Shown here: positions 16,635 through 25,238 of the stretch, piece by piece | How positions within the stretch are numbered: the first letter of the stretch is position 1 | Layout: each line of letters opens with the position of its first letter | Origin: Frankia sp. AiPa1 | Lineage (GTDB): Bacteria; Actinomycetota; Actinomycetes; Frankiales; Frankiaceae | DNA: 64,000 nucleotides | Direction: 5' to 3' | NCBI RefSeq assembly: GCF_023243075.1 | Contig: NZ_JALKFZ020000183.1 | Coordinates: forward strand, 1 to 64,000 | The notes under the pieces: model-generated | What the model was told of the DNA's origin: nothing | Database searches by the model: none | Seen by the model: the letters and a program-made list of their open reading frames with translations, nothing else | Program-made: the position numbers and the translations under genes

Positions 16635-18437
16635 TCAGTCTCCTCCGACCGGCGCGGACGTATCCGGCGCGTACGGCATGGGCCCGTCCGCCCGCGAACG
16701 GCGGGTGCCACGCCGCCAGGGCCGCAGGACGGCGGCGAGCAGCGCCGTCGCCCCCGCCGCCCCGGCGAGCGGCAGGGCCCACAGCAGCGGACCGGAGTAG
16801 TCGTTGCCGTCGGCGGAGGCCCCGTTCACGCCGGACGTGCCGGCCGCGGACGTGCCGGCACCGGCCCCGCCGCTGGTGTCGCAGCCGGCGGCACCGGCAT
16901 TGCGTGGCATCTGGACGTGCGGGCCGGCCGACGTCGGGACCACCCGGATCTCCACCCGCGCCGCGCCGGGCGAGGCCACCACGCACAGCAGGCCGGAACC
17001 AGCCGGGGAGGTCACCCGACCACCCGTCACGGTCACCCGGTAGCCACTCGGGTAGGACCAGGCCGGAACGCTGATCGCCGTCGCGGTTCCGGCGGCCAGC
17101 GCACCCCCGGACGACGTCGTGCCGGAGCGGGCGATCGGCCGCAGGCCCAGGGTCAGCCCGCCGGCCGCGTTGTAGCGCAGCAGGTCGGGGATGCCGGCCA
17201 CCGCCTCGGGATAGGGCCGGACGAGGTGCGGCGATGCCGCCGGGACCGACGGGCCGGCAGTGCCCACCACGCCGCCCTGGGTGCCGCCCTGGGTGCCGCC
17301 CCGTCCGTCCGGCGGGTCGTAGAACCAGCTCAGGCCGAAGCTGTCGGCCGTCGCGGCCAGCGCCTCCAGGGTGGCGGGCGCGGCGTCCTTCCAGCCGGTG
17401 AGATATCCGGTCTGGTCGTTGACGGCGACGGCGGCGGACGGGTCGAACGGCGCCGGGCCTTCCTGCCACACGAGGTGGTACGGATCAAGGGCCGCGACGA
17501 TGTCGGACAGTGCCTGGCCGCCGGACGTCCCGGCGGGAACCTCGTAGCCGAGCAGGCCCGGCTCGGCGCGAAACCGCCCGGCGAGTGCGGCCAGGCCGGC
17601 CCGCACCGTGGCATCGGACAGTCGCCGGCCCGGCGTCGACGGCACCAGGCGCAGCACGACCCGCAGCCCGCGGTCGGTGAGCATCCGGGTGAGCCGGGCG
17701 GCCTGGTCGAGACCGGGATCCGCGGCGGCCGCGTCCGTGGACGGGCCGGGCCGCGGCCAGCCCGCGACCGTCGGGACCCGCCCACCGGCGGCCACCGGAA
17801 CCGCCAGCCGGACACCGGTATAGCCGTACCCGATCCAGGTCTGGAGATCCTGCGCCGACGGCGTCACACCGGCGGGCAGCGACATGCCCCGCACGACGAC
17901 CACCCGCCGCGCGTCGTCCGTCAGATAGGGACCGACGCGTCCGACCGTGTTCACCGGCGCGCCGGCAGCTCCGGTCGAGCCAGTCGCCGCGGGTTCTCCC
18001 CCACCGGCGACGGCCGGCACTCCCGCGCCGGACGCCGGCGCGGACGCTGCCGTCAGTGTGGACCCAGCAGTCGATGGAACGGCCCAGGCGACGGGGGCCG
18101 CGGCCGCCATCAGCACGCCCAGGATGGCGACGGAAACAAGCAGCTTGGGGCCCCGGCCACGCCGGCCGACCCGGCGCGCGGTCCGGACCGGCCGCGATGC
18201 GCCAGGCGGAGCAGCGCCAGGCCGCTGACCGCCGCCAGGCCGCAGGCCGCCGAGCCGGACAGCGCCGGGTTGTGGATCACCGGGAGGGAGATCGTCGAGT
18301 CGTGATCCGTCCGGGTGGACACCGTCCGTTTGGACGACGCGTGCCCGCAGGATGTGGGTCAGGGCCGGTGTTGGACCGTACAGGCGTGCATCCGCCCGAT
18401 CGGCCGCTCCCGGCGCGGTAGCGCAGTCACCACGCAC
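16635..18437 (-). CDS. Membrane-anchored glycoside-hydrolase-like protein (GH5/endoglycoceramidase-like)
   Basis: About 600 residues. A basic N-terminal stretch precedes a membrane/signal helix (LLVSVAILGVLMAAAAPVAWA), so the rest is outside the cell. The folded part starts YLTDDARRVVVVRGMSL and continues with VRLAVPV, a TIM-barrel-like core (LTRMLTDRGLRVVLRLVP, LLGYEVPAG, YHLVWQEGPAPFD, FGLSWFYDPPDG) resembling family 5 glycosidases. A C-terminal beta domain follows (SYPSGYRVTVTGG, GSGLLCVVASPGAARVEIRV), with a Gly/Ala linker and a final membrane helix (LLWALPLAGAAGATALLAAVL). The catalytic glutamates cannot be placed with certainty. The start is uncertain. The GTG at 18437 after GGATGGGG is my choice, and the frame is open to 18839. 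Confidence 0.6.
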   Translation of the reverse strand: MRGDCATAPGAADRADARLYGPTPALTHILRARVVQTDGVHPDGSRLDDLPPGDPQPGAVRLGGLRPGGGQRPGAAPPGASRPVRTARRVGRRGRGPKLLVSVAILGVLMAAAAPVAWAVPSTAGSTLTAASAPASGAGVPAVAGGGEPAATGSTGAAGAPVNTVGRVGPYLTDDARRVVVVRGMSLPAGVTPSAQDLQTWIGYGYTGVRLAVPVAAGGRVPTVAGWPRPGPSTDAAAADPGLDQAARLTRMLTDRGLRVVLRLVPSTPGRRLSDATVRAGLAALAGRFRAEPGLLGYEVPAGTSGGQALSDIVAALDPYHLVWQEGPAPFDPSAAVAVNDQTGYLTGWKDAAPATLEALAATADSFGLSWFYDPPDGRGGTQGGTQGGVVGTAGPSVPAASPHLVRPYPEAVAGIPDLLRYNAAGGLTLGLRPIARSGTTSSGGALAAGTATAISVPAWSYPSGYRVTVTGGRVTSPAGSGLLCVVASPGAARVEIRVVPTSAGPHVQMPRNAGAAGCDTSGGAGAGTSAAGTSGVNGASADGNDYSGPLLWALPLAGAAGATALLAAVLRPWRRGTRRSRADGPMPYAPDTSAPVGGD

Positions 18438-18522
18438 ATCCCCATCCTGCCGTGTCGCGTCCAAGGCGCTCAGACCGCCCAGGCGAACAGGAACCGGACG
18501 GCCCGCGGCTGGCCGCTGCCGA

Positions 18523-19494
18523 TCAGACCGCGCGGTCGGCGGCGTCGTCCGCCGCCGTTGCCGTCCGGCCAGCGGCGCCGCGGCCCGCCCAGTCAACCCG
18601 GTCAACCCGGTCGGCCAGCGCGGTCGCGGCCAGCGGCGTACCGGTACCCGGCAGGCCGGCGGGGGGCCCACCCGTGCCGGCGCGCTCGCCGGGGCCGGCC
18701 TCACCCGCCGCGGGCTGGGAGGCCGCGGACGGGGAGAGCGTCGCACCGCCGACCGATGCCGGAGCCACGCTGGGCGGCGAGGCCGCGGCCGTACGCGCCG
18801 CGGTGATTTCCTCTTTTGCGCGCTTCGCGTACATATCAACGTATTCCTGGCCGGAAAGAGCCATCAGCTCGTACATGATCTGGTCGGTGACCGAACGCAA
18901 CACAAATCGGTCGTCGGCCATCTCCGCATACCGGGAGAAGTCCAGCGGCGGGCCGACCCGCATTCCGACCCGGCAGGCCCGCGGGATCAGCTTCCCCGGC
19001 GGCTGCGCCTCGAAGGTACCGATCATGGCGACCGGGATGACTGGGACTCCGGCCTCCAGCGCCATCCGGGCCACACCGATCTTGCCACGGTAGAGCCGGC
19101 CGTCGGGCGAGCGCGTGCCCTCCGGGTAGATGCCGAGCAGCCGGCCCGCCCGCAGCACCCGCACGCCGGAACGCAGCGCACCCTCGCTGGCCCGGCCGCC
19201 ACTGCGGTCGATCGGGATCTGACCCGCACCGCTGAAGAACACGCGCTTGAACCAGCCTTTGACGCCGGCCTGGGTGAAGTAGTCGCTCTTGGCGAGGAAG
19301 GTCACCCGCCGGGGCACGACCAGTGGCAGAAAGAAGTGATCGAGGAACGACAGATGGTTCCCGGCCAGGATCGCGGGACCCTCTGCCGGGATGTGCTCGG
19401 CACCCTCGACCCATGGGCGCCACACCACCCGCAGCACGGGGGTGAGGATCACCTTGAGCACCCAGTAGAACAAGGACAGCTCCCAGCTGGTCAC
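18523..19494 (-). CDS. plsC: 1-acyl-sn-glycerol-3-phosphate acyltransferase (PlsC family)
   Basis: 323 residues. The N-terminus is membrane-associated (FYWVLKVILTPVLRVVW). The acyltransferase motif NHxxxxD appears as NHLSFLD at about residues 45-51, followed by VTFLAKSDYF, IPIDRSGG, GIYPEGTRS and VPVIPVAMIG. The enzyme transfers a fatty acyl group to lysophosphatidic acid in phospholipid synthesis. It matches Rv2182c by position. The last ~85 residues are Ala/Pro/Gly-rich and look dispensable. The GTG start at 19494 has no clear ribosome-binding site. The next gene downstream (GH5-like) starts beyond this gene's stop, or overlaps it if its longer frame is used. Confidence 0.9.
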   Translation of the reverse strand: MTSWELSLFYWVLKVILTPVLRVVWRPWVEGAEHIPAEGPAILAGNHLSFLDHFFLPLVVPRRVTFLAKSDYFTQAGVKGWFKRVFFSGAGQIPIDRSGGRASEGALRSGVRVLRAGRLLGIYPEGTRSPDGRLYRGKIGVARMALEAGVPVIPVAMIGTFEAQPPGKLIPRACRVGMRVGPPLDFSRYAEMADDRFVLRSVTDQIMYELMALSGQEYVDMYAKRAKEEITAARTAAASPPSVAPASVGGATLSPSAASQPAAGEAGPGERAGTGGPPAGLPGTGTPLAATALADRVDRVDWAGRGAAGRTATAADDAADRAV

Positions 19495-20094
19495 CGTCGT
19501 GAGACGACCCTGTCAGGGCGCCCGGACCGGGTCGCCCGCATTGCTTGCACCGACGACGCCGCAACGGACCCGAGCATGACACCGGGCGGGAGACCCGCCG
19601 TGGCGGCGCGCGGCCGTGGGCGTCCGCCGACCGGCTCGGTCCTGCCCAGACGGCGCAGCTCATGCCGCGCCCCGGGCTCGTCGACCTGGCCGGAAGACCG
19701 CACTGAGCGTAGGTAGCCGGACATCATCACGTCCACCCGATCATCCACAACAGTGCCACGGCAGGCGCGGCCGAGGAGATGTCCCTGGCACGCCGCCTCC
19801 TCCTCCCCGTATCCGGCGGGCACCATCGGGCCGAGGTCTATATCATCGCAACAAGGGGCGACCGCGTCACGACTTCCCTCTCGGCATCTCGGTGAATTTC
19901 ACGGGAATGTAGTGAAATCTGTGGCGGGATGCCCACGGATGAGACATTCCGATCGATGAGACACGGACGACCATGGCCTCGACACGCGGACCGTGCGAGC
20001 ATGCGGGTACCGGCGTTTTCCTCCGCGCCGTCCGCGCGTCACGGCGCGCATCGGGTCGCACGGGGTCGCACAGGGCACGAAGGGCGGACAAGCG
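19495..20094. other. Intergenic region between divergent plsC and esterase
   Basis: 600 bases without a convincing gene. The open frames here are Arg/Pro-rich shadows. Promoters for both divergent genes must lie here. A short duplicated GGGTCGCAC (20053-20071) precedes the esterase, and AGGGCGG near 20081 may serve as its ribosome-binding site. Confidence 0.5.
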
Positions 20095-20892
20095 ATGGCG
20101 GATTCCACCGGTATGTCCCTGCTGCCCGGCGCGGAGCCGTTCACGTTCGCGGGCGGGCCGGTCGGGGTGCTGCTGGTCCACGGCTTCACCGGCTCGCCGG
20201 GCAGCATGCGCCCGTGGGGCGAGGCGCTGGCGGCCGCCGGTCTCACCGTCGCCTGTCCGTTGTTGCCCGGTCACGGTACTCGCTGGCAGGACATGGTCCC
20301 CACCACCTGGCCCGACTGGTACACGACGGTGCGCGGTGAGTTCCTGCGCCTGCGGCGTGAATGCGAGCAGGTGTTCGTCATGGGCCTGTCGATGGGCGGC
20401 ACGCTCACCCTGCGGCTGGCCGAGGAGCACGGTGCCGAGGTCGCCGGCTTGGTCACGGTCAACGCGAGCCTGGCGACGGAACGCCGTCAGGCGGCGCTCG
20501 CGCCGCTGTTGAGCCGGGTCGTCCCCGCGATTCCCGGTGTCGCCGGCGACGTCAAGGCCACGGGTGTGCCGGAGGTCGGCTACAACCGGGTGCCGCTGCG
20601 CCCGTTCGGGTCGTTGCGCAAGCTGTGGGCGGTCACGCGCGCCGACCTGGGGCGGATCGTCTCGCCGGTGCTGGCCTACCGCAGCGTTGTCGACCACGTC
20701 GTCGAGGCAAGCTCCGGCGCCCTGCTGCTGGCCGGCGTACGCGCGCCGATCGAGGAACGGCTGCTGCCGAACAGCTGGCACGTGGCCACGCTCGACAACG
20801 ACAAGGAAACAATCTTCCAGGGAAGTCTGGAGTTCGTCCGGCAGCATGCGGCTTCCGTCCGCGTGCCCGATCCGGTGGCCTCCGATGGCTGA
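20095..20892 (+). CDS. Alpha/beta-hydrolase, carboxylesterase / monoacylglycerol-lipase type
   Basis: 265 residues with a complete serine-hydrolase triad. The oxyanion motif HGFTGSPGSM is followed by LPGHGTRW, the nucleophile GLSMGGTL at about residues 98-105, an aspartate in YRSVVDHVV and the final histidine in NSWHVATLDND. The size and motifs fit the Est30/monoglyceride-lipase group of intracellular carboxylesterases that cleave short- to medium-chain esters. The start ATG at 20095 is chosen because homology begins soon after it. The frame is open upstream but Arg-rich. The stop overlaps the next gene by eight bases, so the two are probably co-expressed. Confidence 0.88.
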   Translation: MADSTGMSLLPGAEPFTFAGGPVGVLLVHGFTGSPGSMRPWGEALAAAGLTVACPLLPGHGTRWQDMVPTTWPDWYTTVRGEFLRLRRECEQVFVMGLSMGGTLTLRLAEEHGAEVAGLVTVNASLATERRQAALAPLLSRVVPAIPGVAGDVKATGVPEVGYNRVPLRPFGSLRKLWAVTRADLGRIVSPVLAYRSVVDHVVEASSGALLLAGVRAPIEERLLPNSWHVATLDNDKETIFQGSLEFVRQHAASVRVPDPVASDG

Positions 20893-21865
20893 GCACCCGC
20901 CACCGCCCGGCCCGGCCGAGCCGCCCGCGGGAGCCCGCGGCTGCTCGGGTGCCGGCGCGGCCCCGGACGCGGGCGACGCGCCGAGCACGGGCGCCGGGGC
21001 GAACCCGGCGGCGGACCCGATGCCCGATGCGAGCCTGGGCTCCCCCGCGGCAACAGGCCGGGAGCAGCGCGACGAACCACCGTCGGCCAAGGGACTGCCC
21101 GCGGCGGATCAGAGCGCCCCCGCGGGCGCATCCGCACTGCCGGCGGCGGATCAGAAGTCGACACCAGGGGGCGCACCCGGATCAGCCTCGTCCGGATCAA
21201 CGTCGTCCGGATCAACGTCGTCCGGCACGGCCGCTCCGCCGCCCGGCCCAGCCGCGTCCGCCGGCGCCTCCATTCCCTCGGGCGAGCCGCAGCCGCGTTC
21301 CCAGGAGGCGGACGACGCGGCGTTCCTCGAGCTCGTCGCCCGCTTCGACGACGAGCCGGCGACGCGCGCCTGGCCGGAGCAGGAGGACGTCGCCGGCCCT
21401 CGCCGGCCCACGATCATCATTCTGCGGCCGCCGTTCGGGCCCGGTACCGCGCCCGAGCCCGAGGATCACACCGATCCGGGTCCCACCGAGCCGACCCTGC
21501 CGCCCGGCCTGCGCCCGCACGACCTGCGCGGCGACGACTCCGATGAGATCGTCGTCATCGATCTGGCCGCCACCGGCGACGGGTCCGGCGCTGCCGCCCA
21601 CGAGCCGAGCGAGGACGAGCACTACGTCCCCCCGGCCCCGCCGCCGCTGCCACGGATGCGGCCGGTCACCCGCTGGGCGCTCGGCTCGATCGCCCTCGGA
21701 ATGGTCTTCCTGGTCGTCCCCACCCTGATCGGATTCAGCCAGTCCCGCTCCCAGGACGTCGCCGGCGTGCTGCTCGTCCTCGGCGGCGTGGGCACGCTCG
21801 TCGCCCGGATGGGCGAGCGTCCCCCCACCGACCTCGACGGGCCCGACGACGGCGCGGTCCTCTAG
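20885..21865 (+). CDS. Hypothetical two-helix membrane protein with disordered N-terminus
   Basis: 326 residues. The first ~130 are Pro/Ala/Gly/Ser-rich with a short GSTSSGSTSSG repeat (DNA 21183-21226). A conserved-looking island FLELVARFDDEP...RAWPEQED follows, then an acidic region containing the DEIVVIDL motif. Near the C-terminus two membrane helices (WALGSIALGMVFLVVPTLIGF and VAGVLLVLGGVGTLVARMG) close the protein. The arrangement recalls small actinobacterial membrane proteins annotated as hypothetical between esterase and glucokinase genes. The ATG at 20885 overlaps the esterase stop. The function is unknown. Confidence 0.75.
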   Translation: MAEHPPPPGPAEPPAGARGCSGAGAAPDAGDAPSTGAGANPAADPMPDASLGSPAATGREQRDEPPSAKGLPAADQSAPAGASALPAADQKSTPGGAPGSASSGSTSSGSTSSGTAAPPPGPAASAGASIPSGEPQPRSQEADDAAFLELVARFDDEPATRAWPEQEDVAGPRRPTIIILRPPFGPGTAPEPEDHTDPGPTEPTLPPGLRPHDLRGDDSDEIVVIDLAATGDGSGAAAHEPSEDEHYVPPAPPPLPRMRPVTRWALGSIALGMVFLVVPTLIGFSQSRSQDVAGVLLVLGGVGTLVARMGERPPTDLDGPDDGAVL

Positions 21866-22073
21866 GCCGCACCGCGCCGCCCCGGCGGTCCGCCCGCGCT
21901 GAACCTGCGGCCGCTGCCGGAAGTATCCGTCCCCTACCCAGACCAGACCACCGCGGATCGACGGTCAGCGACCCGCCCGGACCACGGCGGGCCGTCGGCC
22001 GGCGACCCCGCCCCGCAGGTGTTCCCGGGAACGGCACCGAACGGCAGGGGCACCGAACAGAAGGGCGTTGGGC

Positions 22074-23327
22074 GTGCGTTACCACGAGCAGGTCGAGGTG
22101 CACGGGCACCTCATGGACACCGGGGTGCTGGCGAAGGTCCTCGACGACGTGCTGGACTACGGCGGCGACTACCGGGTGGACCGCATCGACCTCGGGCGCG
22201 GCCACGACGACGAGTCCCACGCCGTCATCACGGTCGGTGCCGAGACGCAGCGCCGGCTCAGCCGCGTTCTCATGCGCGTCCAGGTGCACGGGGTGAACAA
22301 GGTGCATGCGGGCACGGCGCGGTGCGAACCGGCCGACCGCGACGGGGTGTTCCCGCCGGACTTTTACTCGACCACGAACCTCGAGACCGTCGTGCACCTC
22401 GACGGCCAGTGGGTACCGGTGGAGCACCCGGAGATGGACTGCGGCCTGGTGGTCTCGCGCGGCCGGGTCCGCACGGTGCCGGTCACCGACGTTCGGGCCG
22501 GCGACCAGATCGTCTGCGGGGTGGACGGAGTGAAGGTCGTCCTGCCGGTGACCGACCATTCAAGCCGCATCTACGCCGAGTACGAGTCGCTGCCGAGCTC
22601 CGGGCAGCCACAGGCGATGCTGGTCCGCGCGATCGCCCGGCAGATCCGCGAGATCAAGGCCGAGGGCGGCCAGGTGCTGTGGGTAGCGGGGCCGGCCATC
22701 GCCGCGACGGGCGCCACGCCGGCGCTGGTCGCGCTGATCGAGGCCGGGTACCTCGATGTTCTGTTCACCGGCAACGCGCTGGCCACGCTGGACATCGAGG
22801 CCGCGCTGTACGGGTCGCCGCTGGGCGTCAGCCCGCTGCGCAGTGGACGGGTGCAGCGCGGCAGCGAGCAGCACATCCGGGCGATCAACGCGATCCGCGG
22901 CCAGGGATCGATCCGCGCGGCGGTCGAGTCCGGCCTGCTGACCGAGGGAATCATGCACGCGATGGTGAAGGCGAACAAGACCTTCGTGCTGGTCGGTTCG
23001 GTCCGCGACGACGGCCCGCTGCCGGAGGTCCACACCGACGTCGTCGAGGGCCAGCGGGCGATGCGCGCCGCGCTGCGCGGCGTCGGCTACGCCCTGATGG
23101 TCGCCTCGGCGCAGCACTCGGTGGCGACCGGTAACATCCTGCCGGCATCGATCCCGGTGGCCTGCGTGGACGTCAACCCGACGACGGTGCACGCGCTGAC
23201 CGAACGCACCAGCGCGCACGCCGTCGGTGTGGTCGCCGATGCGGGGTTGTTCCTCGAGCAGCTCGCCGTCGAGCTGGTCGCCGACTACCGTCCCGCCCGG
23301 CCGGGACCGGGCGGGACGCTCGCCTGA
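22074..23327 (+). CDS. TIGR00300-like protein (archaeal/cyanobacterial ornithine cyclodeaminase, LOR/SDH-like)
   Basis: 417 residues from the GTG at 22074; a TTG at 22068 is also possible. The N-terminal ~100 residues (VEVHGHLMDTGVLAKVLDDVLDYGGDYRVDRIDLG) match the conserved LOR/SDH-type domain. The middle holds PPDFYSTTNLETVVHLDGQWVPVEHPEMDCG. The C-terminal half (LWVAGPAIAATGATPALVALIEAGYLDVLFTGNALATLDIE, RGQGSIRAAVESG, FVLVGSVRDDGPLPEV, ATGNILPASIPVACVDVNPTTVHAL) is the NAD-binding part of the family named from archaeal ornithine cyclodeaminase and the cyanobacterial AgrE/ArgZ C-terminus. The likely reaction is ornithine to proline plus ammonia, but this is by family only. No arginine-catabolism genes are nearby. 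The gene ends in a terminator hairpin. Confidence 0.78.
   Translation: MRYHEQVEVHGHLMDTGVLAKVLDDVLDYGGDYRVDRIDLGRGHDDESHAVITVGAETQRRLSRVLMRVQVHGVNKVHAGTARCEPADRDGVFPPDFYSTTNLETVVHLDGQWVPVEHPEMDCGLVVSRGRVRTVPVTDVRAGDQIVCGVDGVKVVLPVTDHSSRIYAEYESLPSSGQPQAMLVRAIARQIREIKAEGGQVLWVAGPAIAATGATPALVALIEAGYLDVLFTGNALATLDIEAALYGSPLGVSPLRSGRVQRGSEQHIRAINAIRGQGSIRAAVESGLLTEGIMHAMVKANKTFVLVGSVRDDGPLPEVHTDVVEGQRAMRAALRGVGYALMVASAQHSVATGNILPASIPVACVDVNPTTVHALTERTSAHAVGVVADAGLFLEQLAVELVADYRPARPGPGGTLA
23289..23318. terminator. Hairpin terminator at the end of the TIGR00300-like gene
   Basis: A perfect 12-base inverted repeat (CGTCCCGCCCGG and CCGGGCGGGACG) with a six-base CCGGGA spacer lies inside the last codons. 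It is nine bases upstream of the end of the gene and between two convergent genes. It encodes the Pro/Gly-rich C-terminus PARPGPGG. A duplicated GGATGTGGGCGGCTC follows at 23367-23397. Confidence 0.65.
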
Positions 23328-23394
23328 CCCTGCACGAACAGGTCCGCGCAGGTGCGGCGGCCCGGCGGATGTGGGCGGCTCGGATGTGGGCGGC

Positions 23395-24516
23395 TCAGAT
23401 ACGGGCCAGGTCGGCGGCGCCGACGAGACCGGCCTGTCCCCCGAGCTCGGCGGCCACGACCTCGGCCATCGGCCGGTGACCACGGCCGGGCAACACCCGC
23501 GCGAAACGGGCGCGAGCCGGGCCGAGCAGCAGATCCCCGGCATCGGAGACGCCGCCGCCGATCACGAACCGGTCGGGGTCGAGAACCGCGGCCAGGCTTG
23601 CCATGCCCTCACCGAGCCAATGGCCGACCTCGGTGAGGCAGTGCAGCGCGGCCGGATCGCCCTTGCGGGCTGCTTCGGTGACATCCGGACCGGTTAGCCG
23701 GTCGGAGTCGCCGCCGCAGGCATCCAGCATCGCGGTCGCCGCACTCGGGTCGTCGGCGACGACCTGCCGGGCGAGGCGAACCAGCGCGCGGCCACTCGCG
23801 TACTGCTCCCAGCAGCCGTGATTGCCGCATCCGCACAGGTGCCCGCCCGACACCAGCCGCATGTGGCCAGTCTCCGCGCCGATCCCGAACGCGCCGCGGA
23901 ACAGTTCGCCGCCGAGCACGAAACCACTGCCGATGCCGGTGCCGACGGTGAGGCAGATCAGGTCACTCCGGCCGCGGCCGGCGCCGAACCGGTACTCGGC
24001 CCAGGCCGTCGCGTTGGCGTCGTTCTCGACGACCACGGGCAGGCCGACCCGGTCGCTCACCCTGTCCCGCAACGGCTCATCCCGCCAGGCCAGGTTCGGC
24101 GCGAAGATCACCCGTGAGCGGTCGGCATCGATCCAGCCGGCCGCGCCGATCCCGACCGCCCGGACATCGAACTCGGCGGACAGCTCCGCGACGACCGCCG
24201 CAATGGTGTCGGCGACCTCCTCGCTGGAGTGTCCCGGAGTTGGCCGACGCACCGCGGCAAGGATCGTGCCGGCACCGTCGACGACGCCGGCCGCCACCTT
24301 CGTGCCACCGACGTCCACGCCGATGGTGAGCCCGGCGGTGCGGTCGTCCGGCCCGCCCGCGACGACGGCGGCCGCCGTGGCGGCGTTGGCGGGCGCAGGT
24401 AGCGGGCTGTGCGGGGCGTCCGTGCCCGCGGTGCGGGCCGAGGATGGGGGGTTCTGAATCCCGGCCCAGCCCAGGACGTCGTCCTGTCCGGTGCCGTCGA
24501 AGGGTGGAGTACTCAC
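23395..24516 (-). CDS. glk: ROK-family glucokinase
   Basis: 373 residues from the GTG at 24516. After ~45 non-conserved residues comes the ATP-binding TIGVDVGGTKVAAGVVD, then VGIGAAGWID, VVVENDANATAWAE (catalytic Asp), LTVGTGIGSG and GAETGHMRL. The ROK zinc/signature cluster is GHLCGCGNHGCWEQYASG, and VIGGGVSDAG closes the domain. It phosphorylates glucose with ATP. It corresponds by context to GlkA of Streptomyces, which mediates carbon catabolite repression there. The GTG overlaps the upstream gene stop (GTGA), so translation is coupled. The TGA lies near the convergent terminator at 23289-23318. Confidence 0.93.
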   Translation of the reverse strand: MSTPPFDGTGQDDVLGWAGIQNPPSSARTAGTDAPHSPLPAPANAATAAAVVAGGPDDRTAGLTIGVDVGGTKVAAGVVDGAGTILAAVRRPTPGHSSEEVADTIAAVVAELSAEFDVRAVGIGAAGWIDADRSRVIFAPNLAWRDEPLRDRVSDRVGLPVVVENDANATAWAEYRFGAGRGRSDLICLTVGTGIGSGFVLGGELFRGAFGIGAETGHMRLVSGGHLCGCGNHGCWEQYASGRALVRLARQVVADDPSAATAMLDACGGDSDRLTGPDVTEAARKGDPAALHCLTEVGHWLGEGMASLAAVLDPDRFVIGGGVSDAGDLLLGPARARFARVLPGRGHRPMAEVVAAELGGQAGLVGAADLARI

Positions 24517-25238
24517 GTGATATCGATCCTCTGGACGCGGGGTCTGGGCGCTGCGGCGGCCTGGGCACGATCCGCCGCGGCAGTCTCGCGGGTCGCGTCG
24601 CGTGCGGCCCGGTCGGCGCTCGTGGTGCTGGACGCGCGCGCGTCGTCGACGGCGTCGACGGTGGCCCGCACCGCCGCGACCAGCGACTCTCCGGCGGCCA
24701 CGAGGTGACGGACGATCTCGGGCCGTTCGGCGGTGAACACGGCGAGCAGCCGGCACAGTGGGCAGCCGGTGCACGTCTGCCCACTGTCTTCCCGGCCGGC
24801 TCTGTCTTCCCGGCCGGCTCTATCTTCCCAGCCAGCTCCATCTTCCCGGCCAGCACGGGCTCGGCCGGCAGATCCCTGGCCGGCGCGTTCCCGGGTGCCG
24901 TGTCCCCGAGCGCGGTGGTCCTGGCCATCAGGTTCCTGACCTGTCCGCGCGTGGCAGGCGCAGTGACAGTCCGCGGCGCCCCCGCCCGGTGCTCCGACGC
25001 CGGACCTCGTCGGAGCATCCCGCGGTGCCTCGGACGGCAGCTTCGATGCCGCGAGGGTGCGCAGGGCCTCGGCGAGCAGAGCCGCCTCGACGGCCAGTGG
25101 CCCCGGTGCGGGTGGATGTGCCGCCGAGGTCACCCGTCCGGAGGGGGCGGTCCGGCCGGAGGGGTCGGCCGCGGCGTCCACCGGCCCGGCGCAGGCGCCG
25201 CCCGGGCCCTGGGCGGGCACCTCCGGGGCAGCGGTCAT
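24513..25238 (-). CDS. DUF5304-like cysteine-containing protein with internal tandem repeat
   Basis: 241 residues from the ATG at 25238, which overlaps the ATPase stop codon (ATGA). A helical segment (VEAALLAEALRTLAASK) precedes a cysteine/histidine motif DCHCACH. A variable region follows with five-to-six-residue repeats (AGRED, AGWED) encoded by 18-bp DNA repeats. A second cysteine pair CTGCPLC then starts a helical C-terminal domain (LAVFTAERPEIVRHLVAAGESLVAAVRATVDAVDD). The conserved C-terminus resembles the small protein encoded between the ArsA-like ATPase and glucokinase in Streptomyces (DUF5304). The two cysteine motifs could bind a metal. The function is unknown. Confidence 0.75.
   Translation of the reverse strand: MTAAPEVPAQGPGGACAGPVDAAADPSGRTAPSGRVTSAAHPPAPGPLAVEAALLAEALRTLAASKLPSEAPRDAPTRSGVGAPGGGAADCHCACHARTGQEPDGQDHRARGHGTRERAGQGSAGRARAGREDGAGWEDRAGREDRAGREDSGQTCTGCPLCRLLAVFTAERPEIVRHLVAAGESLVAAVRATVDAVDDARASSTTSADRAARDATRETAAADRAQAAAAPRPRVQRIDIT
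24783..24866. repeat. 18-bp tandem repeat inside the DUF5304-like gene
   Basis: Four to five consecutive units of about 18 bases have the core TCTTCCCGGCCGGCTC, drifting to TCTTCCCAGCCAGCTC. They are in frame and encode the AGRED/AGWED blocks, so copy-number changes would not shift the reading frame. Confidence 0.8.
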
